Positions 8,640 through 19,100 of a stretch of DNA of 64,000 nt are shown here, in pieces. A program made the translations under genes and the position numbers. Positions within the stretch are counted from its first letter, which is position 1. Each line of letters opens with the position of its first letter. This DNA is from Clostridium magnum DSM 2767 (GTDB lineage: Bacteria; Bacillota; Clostridia; Clostridiales; Clostridiaceae), in NCBI RefSeq assembly GCF_001623875.1, contig NZ_LWAE01000011.1, positions 1 to 64,000 on the forward strand, in the 5' to 3' direction. Under the pieces are notes generated by a model. The model searched no databases, was not told the DNA's origin, and saw nothing but the letters and a program-made list of their open reading frames with translations.

Positions 8640-10244
8640 ATGGGAGAAGCAACAAATGGAGTTTTAAATAATTCAACGGAGACTCGTAATAGTAGTAACC
8701 AGACATCTTCTGCAAATGACAATCCTATGGCAAATCAAATCCTTAGCGGCAGTATGGCAAATGATGTTCAACAATTAAAAGTAATTTTTGATAGGTCTTC
8801 TGATGTAGTGTATAGGGAATTTGATATTAGTGGTTCTCAGAAAGGAACTCTGATTTTCATAGAGGGAATTGTAGATATTACATTGATTAATTCAGATATA
8901 CTAAAACCTCTGTTAAAGTATAGAAATAATCCAGCACAGCCTAAAAATATTCAGATAGGTGAAATACAAAATTTTCTTCAGAATAGTGTAATTACGGCAT
9001 CTCATATAAAATCAAGTATGAATATTCAAGATTTATTGGAAGATATCCTTTCTGGATATACAGTCTTGTTAGTCGATGGAGCAAAACAAGCTATTCTTAT
9101 AGATTTTAGGAAACTTGATAAGAGGAATGTGGAAGAACCCACAGTAGAACCAGTTATTCGAGGACCGCGAGATGGGTTTACGGAAAATTTACGTACTAAT
9201 ACGAGTTTGATAAGAAGACGGTTAAAAACTTCTAAGCTAAAAATGGAAAATATGAAGGTTGGGCGTTTATCCAAAACTGATATAGTGATTACCTATTTAG
9301 ATGGTATAGTAAAAGATTCCTTGGTAGAAGAAGTGCGACAAAGGATCTCTCGAATTGATATAGATGCAATACTAGAAAGTGGATACATTGAGGAATTGAT
9401 AGAAGATAATCCTTATTCTATCTTTTCACAATTTGGAGTTACAGAAAGACCAGATAGATTGACTGCTAGTTTGCTTGAGGGGCATGTGGGGATACTTGTA
9501 GATAATACACCTATGGCATTAATTACTCCCCAAACCTTCGTTGAAATGATGACAGCTTCTGAAGATTATTATAATCGATATATTACAGTTTCAATTATTA
9601 CATGTATAAGATACTTATTTTTAGGTTTGAGTCTATTGGCACCCTCTTTTTATATTGCTTTGACAACTTTTCACCAAGGTATGATACCAAGAACTTTATT
9701 GCTTACTATAGCTTCTTCTAGGGAAGGTGTTCCCTTTCCAATATTTATTGAAAGTTTATTTATGGAGATCTTTTTTGAAGGATTGCAGGAAGCTGGTGTT
9801 CGTTTGCCACGAGTGGCAGGGCAGACCGTAAGTATTGTTGGAGGCTTGGTAATAGGTCAGGCTGCAGTTCAGGCAGGCATTGTCTCAGCTGCCACGGTTA
9901 TAGTTGTTTCAATTACAGGTATTTCTTCCTTTGTTATTCCAAAGTTTAATTTAACAATATCTATTCGTATGCTTCGTTTTTTCATGATAATACTTGCCAG
10001 TACATTAGGGTTATATGGAATGTTTATAGGCATTCTTGTTATTCTAATTCATATGGCAAAGCTTCGTTCTTTTGGTATACCTTTTTTGACACCGTTGGCT
10101 CCTTTGAATTTATCTGGACTTAAAGATAGCATAGTACGAGCACCTTGGTGGGCTATGATCTCTAGACCTGAATTTATGGAAACTAAAGACCAGCAGCGTA
10201 TGAAAAGAAATTTACGGCCACATCCACCTAAAGACAGTAAGTAG
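8640..10244 (+). CDS. Spore germination receptor, GerA-type subunit
   Basis: A 534-residue GerAA/GerKA family protein, the large subunit of a germinant receptor in the spore inner membrane. A hydrophilic N-terminal part (about 250 residues) leads to GFTENLRTNTSLIRRRLK, the NPYSIFSQFGVTERPD block and a C-terminal membrane domain with about five hydrophobic segments containing SSREGVPFP, GVRLPRVAG and PLAPL. All are diagnostic. An ATG at 8634 is in frame, but AGGGAGG (8626-8632) is too close to it; the ATG at 8640 gives 7-bp spacing and is preferred. A Ser/Asn/Thr-rich first 30 residues is typical. First gene of an A-C-B-B operon. Confidence 0.93.
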   Translation: MGEATNGVLNNSTETRNSSNQTSSANDNPMANQILSGSMANDVQQLKVIFDRSSDVVYREFDISGSQKGTLIFIEGIVDITLINSDILKPLLKYRNNPAQPKNIQIGEIQNFLQNSVITASHIKSSMNIQDLLEDILSGYTVLLVDGAKQAILIDFRKLDKRNVEEPTVEPVIRGPRDGFTENLRTNTSLIRRRLKTSKLKMENMKVGRLSKTDIVITYLDGIVKDSLVEEVRQRISRIDIDAILESGYIEELIEDNPYSIFSQFGVTERPDRLTASLLEGHVGILVDNTPMALITPQTFVEMMTASEDYYNRYITVSIITCIRYLFLGLSLLAPSFYIALTTFHQGMIPRTLLLTIASSREGVPFPIFIESLFMEIFFEGLQEAGVRLPRVAGQTVSIVGGLVIGQAAVQAGIVSAATVIVVSITGISSFVIPKFNLTISIRMLRFFMIILASTLGLYGMFIGILVILIHMAKLRSFGIPFLTPLAPLNLSGLKDSIVRAPWWAMISRPEFMETKDQQRMKRNLRPHPPKDSK

Positions 10245-10270
10245 ATTTTTATCATAGGCTGGAAAGGAAG

Positions 10271-11449
10271 ATGTTTGTGAGGAGGATAAGCATTTTAATA
10301 TTGATTATTATAACAATGCAATTATTTACTGGTTGCACAGATGTAATAGAAGTAAATAACATTGCAATTGTAGCAGGAGTTGGATTAGATAAGACTGATG
10401 ATGGTCAAATTATTTTTACTTTACTTATTCCTGTAACTAGAGCTACTGGTTTTGGCGGTTTAATGGCAGGTGGAACTTCAGCTGAGAAAGAATCAAGAAT
10501 CTCAATATCAGAAAAAGGATATGGAATAATGGATGCTTACAGAGAAATTGAGAAGAAATTATCTCGAAAAATTTTTCTTTCTCAAAATAAAGCTATTTTC
10601 ATAGGAGAAAAGCTGGCAAGAGAGGGGATTTCAGAGGTTATTGACTTCTTCTATAGACATCCTGAATCTCATTTGAAGGCTAGTATGTTTTTTGTAGAAG
10701 GGCAAGCGTCTGAAATGCTAAGTATGAAATCGCTATTAGAGAGAAGTATTGTTGAAAAATTTATAAAATCAGAAAAGCTAGAAGTAGGTATGAGAACTAG
10801 TCTTAAGGATTTTTTAAATATGATGACGGAGGAGGGAGTAGAGCCTGTTGGAGCGAAAGTGAAACCTAAACAGCTAGAAGTAACTAAAGACCCTAAAAAG
10901 GCATCAGGTATAGAAGGGGCTGCTGTATTTAATAAAAATAAATTGATTGGATGGATAAGCGGTGAGGAGACTAGAGGTGCATTATGGCTTCGTAATGAAA
11001 TAAAAAGAGGAGTAGTAACAACTAATATATCTGATGAAAAGAAAGGAGGAAAGCTGGCTGTAGAAATAATTAAGGCAAAGACTAAAGTTAAACCTATCCT
11101 TAAGGGAAGTGAAGTAGAGATGGAAGTGAAAGTTTATACGGAAGGAAGCATTTATGAAAATTCCTCTAATTTAGATTTAAGTAATTCGGAGGAAATACAT
11201 TTTGTTGAAGGGAGAGTTTCGGAGGATATTAAGGAAAAAATTCAGTTAGCACTAGAAAAAACACAGAAACAATTAAAATCAGATATATTAGGATTTGGAA
11301 CGGCAGTATATCGAGAATACCCTAAGGAATGGAATAACTATTATAAAAAAAACTGGGATGAAGAATTTCCAAAGGTAAAAGTAAAGGTTACATGCGATGT
11401 AAGGATAGTTGATGTTGGACTCCAAAGTAAAGTTTTAACGTCGAATTAG
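10271..11449 (+). CDS. Spore germination lipoprotein, Ger(x)C family
   Basis: A 392-residue GerC-type subunit. It has a lipoprotein signal with lipobox LFTGC (Cys near residue 22), then VNNIAIVAGVGLDKT, the typical start of the mature GerC fold, and a C-terminal domain with KVKVTCDVRIVDVG. It is expected to be lipid-anchored on the outer face of the spore inner membrane and to complex with the GerA and GerB subunits. The ribosome site AAAGGAAG abuts this ATG; the GTG at 10277 would be better spaced, so the start could be two codons later. Its last codons appear again as a remnant between the two gerB copies. Confidence 0.93.
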   Translation: MFVRRISILILIIITMQLFTGCTDVIEVNNIAIVAGVGLDKTDDGQIIFTLLIPVTRATGFGGLMAGGTSAEKESRISISEKGYGIMDAYREIEKKLSRKIFLSQNKAIFIGEKLAREGISEVIDFFYRHPESHLKASMFFVEGQASEMLSMKSLLERSIVEKFIKSEKLEVGMRTSLKDFLNMMTEEGVEPVGAKVKPKQLEVTKDPKKASGIEGAAVFNKNKLIGWISGEETRGALWLRNEIKRGVVTTNISDEKKGGKLAVEIIKAKTKVKPILKGSEVEMEVKVYTEGSIYENSSNLDLSNSEEIHFVEGRVSEDIKEKIQLALEKTQKQLKSDILGFGTAVYREYPKEWNNYYKKNWDEEFPKVKVKVTCDVRIVDVGLQSKVLTSN

Positions 11450-11477
11450 TAAAAAACTTAGAATAAGGAGAAGGTAT

Positions 11478-12575
11478 ATGGAGAGGATTTCAAATCAACA
11501 ATTGTATGTACTAACGGTATTGTATCAGATTGGAAGTACTATTATATTTGGATTTGCATCAACTGCTGGAAGGAACGCTTGGCTTGCTGTATTAATATCT
11601 ACAGCTATAGGGTCATTGATCATCTTATTATATACTTTAATAATGCGTATGAATCCTGGATTAACTTTAGTGGAATGGTACCCTGCACAGTTTGGTAAAT
11701 GGTTGGGTACACCTATTTCATGGATTTATGCCTTATTAATTTTATATTTGCTAGCACGTGGGATAGGTGATTTGAGATTTTTAGTACCAATTACAATTCT
11801 ACCGAGAACTTCTATTTTTATAGTTCTCACTGCCTTTGCGCTTTTACAAGCCTATGCCGTATTCAGTGGTATTGAGGTTATTGCACGATTAGGACAATTA
11901 TTTTTACCTTTAATTTTTCTATTGTTTTTTTTAGAAGTAATTTTCATTTTTAGTTCCGGTATTATGGATATACATAATTTACAGCCCATTGCAGGTAATG
12001 GATGGAAACCAATTTGGAACAGTGTATGGCCTCTAGGTATAAGTCAATCCTTTGGTGAGTCTATAGAACTTGCTATGATTTGGCCTTTGGTAAAACAACC
12101 AGAGAAGATTATAAAGACTACATTAATAGCTACTATTACAGCTGGATTGTTTATTGTAGTTTTTGATGCTATGGCAATTGCTACTTTAGGAGAGGGGATT
12201 TTTAAAAATAGCATTTATCCTTTTTACACATTAATCCAACAAATAAGCGTAGGTGACTTTATTGAAAATTTGGATGCTATAGAGGTTTTATATTTTTTAA
12301 CTACTTTATTTTTTAAAACATCCATTCATGTATTTGTAGGGGTCAGGGCGATCCAACAGTTAACCTTAGTTCCAAATGGTAGGATATTTGTTTTGCCGGT
12401 AGTATTAATAGGACTATATTTAGGAATGACAATGGCATCTAACGTATCAGCACATATAGAAGCTGGTCTAAAAATTATTCCCTATACTTTATTAATACCA
12501 TTATTTTTAGTCTTACCGGGGATACTATTTGTTGTTACTTTAATCCGAAAGAAATTAGAAAAAAATAAAAGATAG
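11478..12575 (+). CDS. Spore germination permease, GerB family (copy 1)
   Basis: A 365-residue integral membrane protein of the GerKB/endospore amino-acid permease-like family (APC superfamily), with about ten hydrophobic segments across its length. Typical GerB blocks are QLYVLTVLYQIGSTIIFG at the N-terminus, the IHNLQPIAGNGW loop and the GISQSFGESIEL region. It is thought to form the germinant-sensing transmembrane subunit. AAGGAG lies 7 bp before the ATG. It is followed by a near-duplicate gene. Confidence 0.93.
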   Translation: MERISNQQLYVLTVLYQIGSTIIFGFASTAGRNAWLAVLISTAIGSLIILLYTLIMRMNPGLTLVEWYPAQFGKWLGTPISWIYALLILYLLARGIGDLRFLVPITILPRTSIFIVLTAFALLQAYAVFSGIEVIARLGQLFLPLIFLLFFLEVIFIFSSGIMDIHNLQPIAGNGWKPIWNSVWPLGISQSFGESIELAMIWPLVKQPEKIIKTTLIATITAGLFIVVFDAMAIATLGEGIFKNSIYPFYTLIQQISVGDFIENLDAIEVLYFLTTLFFKTSIHVFVGVRAIQQLTLVPNGRIFVLPVVLIGLYLGMTMASNVSAHIEAGLKIIPYTLLIPLFLVLPGILFVVTLIRKKLEKNKR

Positions 12576-12644
12576 CTGGTGTTGGACTTTAAAACAGAGT
12601 ATTAACACTAGAACAATGCAAACCTTAAAATAAGGAGAAAACAT

Positions 12645-13733
12645 ATGGAAAGGATTTCGAATTACCAGTTGTATGTATTAACGGTATTGTATCAAATTGG
12701 AACTACAATTATATTCGGATTTGCGTCAACTGCGGGCAGAGATGCTTGGATTGCTGTATTGATATCTACGATTATAGGATTGTTGATTATGCTTCTATAC
12801 ACTTTAATAATGCGTATGAATCCTGGATTAACTATAGTAGAATGGTATCCTGCACAGTTTGGGAAATGGCTGGGTACACCTATTGCATGGGTATATGCCT
12901 TACTAAGTTTATATGAGCTAGGGCGGGGATTAGGTGATTTTGCATATTTAGTACCTCTTACACTTCTGCCTAAAACCTCTATTTTTATAGTTTTGACTAT
13001 ATTTGTACTCGTACTAGTTTATGCTGTTTTTAGTGGTATAGAAATCATTGCGCGACTAGGAGAGTTATTTCTACCTCTAATTTTCCTGTTATTTTTTTTA
13101 GAAGTAATTTTAATTTTCAATTCGGATGTAGTACATATACATAATTTACAACCTATTGCAGGTAAAGGCTGGGGAACAATTTGGAATAGTGTATGGCCTC
13201 TAGGTATAAGTCAATCTTTTGGTGAGTCCATAGAACTAGCTATGATTTGGCCTTTAGTAAAACAACCAGAGAAGATTATGAAGACTACATTACTTGCTAC
13301 CATTACAACTGGGGTGTTTATTGCACTTTTTGATGTAATATCAATTGTAACTTTAGGAGAGGGTATATTTAAAAATAGTATATATCCTTTTTATACATTA
13401 ATTCGACAAATAAGTATAGGTGACTTTATTGAAAATTTAGATGCCATAGAGGTACTGTACTTTTTGAGTACTCTATTTTTTAAAATGTCAATTCATCTAT
13501 TTGCAGGGGTTAGAGCTATTCAACAGTTAACTTTAGTAACCAATGGAAGGATATTTGTTTTACCGGTAGCAGCAATAGGACTATATTTAGCAATGACAAT
13601 GGCGTCGAACGTATCAGCACATATAGAAGCTGGTTTAAAAATTATTCCCTATAATTTATTGATACCCTTGTTTTTAATTCTACCAGGTATATTATTTATT
13701 GTTACTTTAATCCGACAGCAATTAAAAAATTAA
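12645..13733 (+). CDS. Spore germination permease, GerB family (copy 2, tandem duplicate)
   Basis: A 362-residue paralogue of the preceding gene; by eye about four fifths of the residues match over the full length, with the same ribosome site and upstream spacing. The gap before it (about 12577-12612) retains a recognisable copy of the gerC tail sequence, showing the duplicated unit was about 1.17 kb and included the end of gerC. Differences cluster in a segment around residues 85-120 (LLSLYELGRGLGDFAYL against LLILYLLARGIGDLRFL), possibly changing ligand specificity (inference). Same operon; no terminator lies between the copies. Confidence 0.93.
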   Translation: MERISNYQLYVLTVLYQIGTTIIFGFASTAGRDAWIAVLISTIIGLLIMLLYTLIMRMNPGLTIVEWYPAQFGKWLGTPIAWVYALLSLYELGRGLGDFAYLVPLTLLPKTSIFIVLTIFVLVLVYAVFSGIEIIARLGELFLPLIFLLFFLEVILIFNSDVVHIHNLQPIAGKGWGTIWNSVWPLGISQSFGESIELAMIWPLVKQPEKIMKTTLLATITTGVFIALFDVISIVTLGEGIFKNSIYPFYTLIRQISIGDFIENLDAIEVLYFLSTLFFKMSIHLFAGVRAIQQLTLVTNGRIFVLPVAAIGLYLAMTMASNVSAHIEAGLKIIPYNLLIPLFLILPGILFIVTLIRQQLKN

Positions 13734-13780
13734 ACAACTGCTAAAGAAGTAATTGTTTTGAAGAAAAGGAGATATAGAAA

Positions 13781-13909
13781 ATGGAGAAGTTTTTATTTCC
13801 ATGGGAGTCCCATGTTATGAGAAATTATCCTTTAGCAATGCCAATATTCTTATTTATCTTAGGCACTATGTTATCTATTATTACTTGGGTTAGACAAAAG
13901 AAGCAATGA
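13781..13909 (+). CDS. Small single-span membrane protein at the end of the ger operon (D-type candidate)
   Basis: A 42-residue ORF starting MEKFLFPWESHVMRNYPL, with one hydrophobic segment (about residues 18-36) and a basic end RQKKQ. It has a strong AAGGAG site 8 bp before the ATG and lies 47 bp after gerB copy 2. Several Bacillus and Clostridium germination operons carry a small membrane D gene; this may be an extremely short version. The second germination operon in the window also has a small membrane ORF. I do not recognise the sequence itself, so the role is inferred from position. Confidence 0.6.
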   Translation: MEKFLFPWESHVMRNYPLAMPIFLFILGTMLSIITWVRQKKQ

Positions 13910-14180
13910 ATACAAAAGTCTTTTTTTTATTAATGAATTATCTTAAAATAACTAATTAAATAATTTAAATGTCAAATATAGCATTATTTAATGCATATAC
14001 AGTATAAGTACATTATGCTAAAATGAAAATACTTTTAGATAGTGATTTTTTCAAAAGAGAAAGAAGTATTCTTCTAGTTGGAAAAAACGTCAACTTTTGA
14101 TTTTAGACCGTAGAAAGATATGAAGAACTTTATAAGAAAATAATAACACATTAAGTTAATTGCCAGTAGGAGGAGTATAT

Positions 14181-15815
14181 ATGGAGAATTTTAGTGTTCA
14201 ACGAAAAGAAATAGAGAAGGTATATGGTAAAATCAGTCCCTTCGAACTTAAAGATAAATTAATTGACCTTGCAGAAGAATCAAGAAAAAGCGGTGCACAT
14301 TCTTTGCTTGATGCAGGTAGGGGAAATCCTAACTGGATTGCAGCAACACCAAGAGAAGCCTTTTTTACCTTTGGCCACTTTGCTGTTGAAGAAAGTCGTA
14401 GAGTGTGGAATGATAGAGATTTAGCGGGAATGCCGCGTAAAGAAGGAATTTCAGAACGTTTTTTAGATTATGTAAAAAATAATGAAGATGCTCCTGGAAT
14501 TGAACTTCTTAGCAAAATGATTAATTATGGTGTAACGGTAAAAGGATTTAATGCTGACCAATGGATATATGAATTAGCAGATGGAATTATTGGTGACAAT
14601 TATCCTCAGCCAGATAGAATGTTAAAACACATTGAAAGTGTGGTACATGATTATCTTATTCAAGAATTATGTTATAATGAACCACTTGAAAGGAAATTCA
14701 AAATATTTGCAGTAGAGGGAGCTACTGCAGGAATGTGCTATATATTTGACTCATTAATTGCAAATAATATATTGGCTAAAGGTGATAAGATTGCACTTAT
14801 GGCACCAATTTTTACACCTTATCTTGAAATACCTCATTTACCACGGTATAATTTTGAAGTTATTAAAGTTTTAGCTGATGAAGTAACTGAAGATGGTGAG
14901 CGTACATGGCAATATCCTCAAGAGGAGATTGAAAAACTATGTGATCCAAGTATAAAGGCATTATTTATAGTAAATCCAAGTAATCCTCCATCAAGAGCAA
15001 TGAAAGCAGAGACAGTAAATCACTTGAAAGATATTGTTGAAAATCATAATCCTAACTTAATGATTATTTCAGATGATGTATATGGTACTTTTGTAGAAGA
15101 GTTCCGTTCACTAATGGCAGATTTGCCATACAACACAATTGGTGTATATTCCTTCTCAAAATATTTTGGAGTTACAGGTTGGCGTCTTGGAACTATAGCA
15201 CTTTATGAAGATAATATATTTGATAAATTACTAAGAGAACAAGATATAGAGAGAAAAGAAAGGGCTAGAAGACGTTATTCAGGAATTTCTACTAATCCAG
15301 ATAAAATTCCTTTTATAGATAGAATAGTTGCTGATAGCCGTCAAGTAGCCCTTAATCACACTGCAGGATTATCGACACCACAACAAGTACAGATGGCATT
15401 CTTTTCTCTATTTGCTATAGTTGATAGAGAAAATAGGTACAAGCAGCTTACTATGGATATTTGTCGCCGTCGTCAGAGACTTTTATTCGATGGATTAGGA
15501 TTGAAATTGAGGGAAGACCATTTTGATGCTGCTTACTATACTCAATTTGATTTATTAGAGTGGGCAAGTAACAATTATGGTGATGAACTTGCCAAGCATC
15601 TGCAAGAGAATTATAAACCAGTGGACGTTCTTTTAAGATTAGCAGAGGAATCTTCTATAGTATTATTGAGTGGCAGCGGATTTAATGGTCCAGAATGGTC
15701 TATTAGAATATCACTTGCAAATTTAAATGATCAGTCTTATTCAAAAATTGGTCAAGTACTTCGTAAGATATTAGAAGATTACGCTTCAGAATGGAAAGAA
15801 ATGAAAAACGTATAA
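14181..15815 (+). CDS. aspD: Aspartate 4-decarboxylase (bifunctional aspartate aminotransferase)
   Basis: A 544-residue class I/II PLP enzyme that decarboxylates L-aspartate to L-alanine and CO2, with side aminotransferase activity. The PLP lysine is Lys327 in SFSKYFGVTGWRLG; DAGRGNPNWIAATPREAF, the IVNPSNPPSRAM block and the SDDVYGTF stretch are characteristic of this family, which is longer than normal aspartate aminotransferases. TAGGAGGAG (14167-14175) fits the ATG at 14181; a TTG at 14160 is in frame but has no site. It stands alone with its own terminator. In anaerobes the reaction can consume protons and, with an aspartate/alanine exchanger, conserve energy, but no exchanger is present here. 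Confidence 0.93.
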   Translation: MENFSVQRKEIEKVYGKISPFELKDKLIDLAEESRKSGAHSLLDAGRGNPNWIAATPREAFFTFGHFAVEESRRVWNDRDLAGMPRKEGISERFLDYVKNNEDAPGIELLSKMINYGVTVKGFNADQWIYELADGIIGDNYPQPDRMLKHIESVVHDYLIQELCYNEPLERKFKIFAVEGATAGMCYIFDSLIANNILAKGDKIALMAPIFTPYLEIPHLPRYNFEVIKVLADEVTEDGERTWQYPQEEIEKLCDPSIKALFIVNPSNPPSRAMKAETVNHLKDIVENHNPNLMIISDDVYGTFVEEFRSLMADLPYNTIGVYSFSKYFGVTGWRLGTIALYEDNIFDKLLREQDIERKERARRRYSGISTNPDKIPFIDRIVADSRQVALNHTAGLSTPQQVQMAFFSLFAIVDRENRYKQLTMDICRRRQRLLFDGLGLKLREDHFDAAYYTQFDLLEWASNNYGDELAKHLQENYKPVDVLLRLAEESSIVLLSGSGFNGPEWSIRISLANLNDQSYSKIGQVLRKILEDYASEWKEMKNV

Positions 15816-15823
15816 TAGGTATA

Positions 15824-15863
15824 TCCCTTATCAAAATTGAATATTTGGATAAGGGAATTTTGT
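15824..15863 (+). terminator. Intrinsic terminator after aspD
   Basis: A TCCCTTATC (15824-15832) and GATAAGGGA (15848-15856) stem followed by a T-rich stretch. Confidence 0.8.
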
Positions 15864-15923
15864 TTTTAAGTAAATATTGGGAGGCAATCCTTTAAATAAA
15901 AATGAAATATTCATAAGATAAAC

Positions 15924-15951
15924 TTGCATTTTCGGGAAATTGTGATAAAAT
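15924..15951 (+). promoter_or_regulatory. Probable promoter of gltBD
   Basis: TTGCAT (15924-15929), a 16-bp spacer and TAAAAT (15946-15951). The remaining 190 bp to gltB is A/T-rich leader without a clear hairpin. The 325-bp aspD-gltB gap holds only this and the aspD terminator. Confidence 0.45.
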
Positions 15952-16140
15952 TTATATTAACGTATTAACACATTGCTATTTATAATGATGTAATATACCA
16001 AATGAATAATAAATATTATCTTTTATTAAGAGTTTAAAAAAACAATGTCTGTATTTTAAATGATTAAAATCATTATGAATGTTAAGTGGTGTTATCTATG
16101 CGATTTTTGTGCAAAAACTAAAAATGGGGGTTGGAAGAAT

Positions 16141-19100
16141 ATGACTTATAGTGTAGGTTTTCCTTCAAAGCAGGGTTTGTATGATCCGGCATTTGAGAAG
16201 GACGCTTGTGGTGTAGGCTTTGTAGCAAGTATAAAAGGCGAGAAGACTCACGATATTGTAAAAAAAGGTATTCAGGTTTTAGTTAACTTGACTCATAGAG
16301 GGGCAGTGGGTTCTGATCCTAAAACTGGTGACGGAGCTGGTATACTTGTTCAAATTCCTGATGAATTCTTCAGAATAAATTGTGATAACTTAGGTATAGA
16401 CTTACCTGAAGCTGGAGAATATGGAGTAGGTATGGTGTTCTTTCCAAAAGAAACTGCACTAAGACTACAATGTGAAGGGATACTTGAAAGAGCAGCGGAA
16501 GAGGAAGGACAAAAAGTTCTTGGATGGAGAGACGTACCTACTGATAACAGAAACATTGGCGAAACAGCAAAAGGTACAGAACCAATTATAAGACAGATAT
16601 TTATAGGTAAAAATGCCAAGACTCAAACTGAGTTTGAGACAAAGCTTTATATAATTAGAAAAAAAGCAGAAAATGAAGTAAGAAAACTTCTTAAAGGCTC
16701 AGGAAAATCCTTTTATATATGTAGTCTTTCAAGTAAAACTATAATTTATAAAGGATTATTACTAGCAGATCAAATAAAAAGTTTTTATATTGATTTAAAT
16801 GATATAAACTTTAAAAGTGCAATATCTTTAGTGCACCAAAGATATAGTACAAATACTTTCCCTACTTGGGATTTGGCTCAACCATTTAGGTACCTTGCTC
16901 ATAATGGAGAGATAAATACCATAAGAGGAAACAGAAACTGGATGAAAGCTCGTGAAGGTGTACTTCAGTCAGAGGTATTGGGAAAAGACATAAATAAATT
17001 ATTCCCGATAGTAAGCACTGAGGGTAGTGATTCTGCTTCTCTTGACAATGCTTTAGAGTTATTACACAAAGATGGTAGATCCCTTTCTCATGCAATGATG
17101 ATACTTATACCAGAGGCATGGGATGGTAATGATCACATGGAGGATTATAAAAAAGCTTTCTATGAATATCATGGATCTTTAACAGAACCATGGGATGGAC
17201 CAGCTGCTGTTGCTTTTTCTGATGGTGTACAAGTTGGTGCAACTCTTGATAGAAATGGATTAAGACCCGCAAGATATGTAATAACAAAGGGTGGTTTAGT
17301 AGTACTTGCATCAGAAGCAGGGGTACTAGAGTTCAAGCCTGAAGAAATAGTTGAAAAGGGTAGACTTAAAGCAGGTAAGATGTTTTTAGTTGACACAGCA
17401 CAAGGAAGAATCATTAATGATGAAGAACTAAAGAAAGAAATATGTACAGCTAAACCATATAAAGAAATATTAAGTAAATCAAAATATACTCTTGATATGT
17501 TTGAAACAGCTGAAACTATAGAACAGATAAGTCCTGAAGTATTAAAAGAAAAACAACAGGCATTTGGATATACTCTTGAAGATGTTGGAAGAATAATAGG
17601 TACCATGGCTAAGGAGGCAAAAGAGCCTATCGGATCTATGGGAAATGATGCACCCCTTGCAGTGCTTTCAAATAAGAACCAATTACTTTTTTCATACTTT
17701 AAATTACTATTTGCCCAAGTTACAAATCCGCCTATAGATCCTATAAGAGAAGAATTGGTAATGTCTCTTACTAACTATATTGGATCATCACAGGTTAACA
17801 TTTTAAATAGCGAAACTTCAACAGATCCTTTTATAGAAATATTCAGCCCTGTATTAACAGATAAAGAAATGGCAAAAATAAAGAGTCTTAGAAATACAAA
17901 TTTTAAGACAACAACTATACCTATCACTTTTAAATATGATACAGGAGTAGAAGGCTTTAAAGAGGCTCTTGAGATGATTTGTGAAAGAGCTTCTAAGAGA
18001 ATAAAAGAAGGATATAACATATTAGTACTTAGTGATAAGAATGTGGATTCATACGAAGCAGCAATACCAAGTCTTTTAGCAGTTTCAGCAGTATCCCATC
18101 ATTTGATTAGAGAGAAAACACGTACAAAAGTTTCAATTATAGTTGAAACTGGGGAAGCAAGAGAAACAATGCATTTTGCTCTTCTTGTAGGTAATGGAGC
18201 GTCTGCGATTAATCCATATCTTGCATTCCAAACTATAGATCAAATGGCAAAAGATAAAGAATTAGACGATGTCACTGCAGAGGAAGCAAAGGAAAATTAT
18301 GCTTATGCAATAAATCACGGATTACTTAAAGTATTATCTAAAATGGGTATATCTACGCTACAAAGCTATCATGGTGCGCAGATATTTGAAGCTATAGGAC
18401 TTGATTCAGAATTTGTAGCTAAGTATTTTGAGGGAACACCTTCAAGAATAGGTGGAATAGGCGTTGATGTAGTAGCACAAGAAGTACTTACAAGACACAA
18501 AAATGCTTTTAATAAAATAAGAAAACCTATTTCTCAACTGGATGTAGGTGGTAATTATTCTTGGAGAAAGGGAGGAGAGTTCCATCTCTTTAACCCTGAG
18601 ACTATATATAAACTTCAACTTGCATCTAAAACAAATAACTATAATGTATATAGAGAATATGCAAAGGTAATAAACGAGCAGGATAAAAATTTATGTACAA
18701 TAAGAGGATTATTTGAATTCAAAACAGGAAAGTCAATTCCAATAGAAGAGGTTGAGCCAATAAGTGAAATACTTAAGAGATTCGTTACAGGTGCTATGTC
18801 CTTTGGTTCTATAAGTAAAGAAGCTCATGAAACTATGGCTATAGCAATGAATAGAATTGGCGGAAGAAGTAACTCCGGAGAAGGTGGAGAAGATCCTGAA
18901 AGATATGTTGCAGAGCCTAATGGTGATTTAAAGAGAAGTGCTACAAAACAGGTAGCATCAGCACGTTTTGGTGTAACTACAGAATATCTTGTTAATGCTG
19001 ACGAGCTTCAAATTAAAATAGCTCAAGGTGCAAAACCAGGTGAAGGAGGACAACTTCCAGGTAAGAAGGTTGATAAGAATATTGCTAGAACAAGACATTC

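Noticed and set aside
17169..17606. 145-codon frame antisense to gltB
   Set aside because: It is the mirror of a well-conserved coding region; composition is that of an antisense shadow and no ribosome site is seen.
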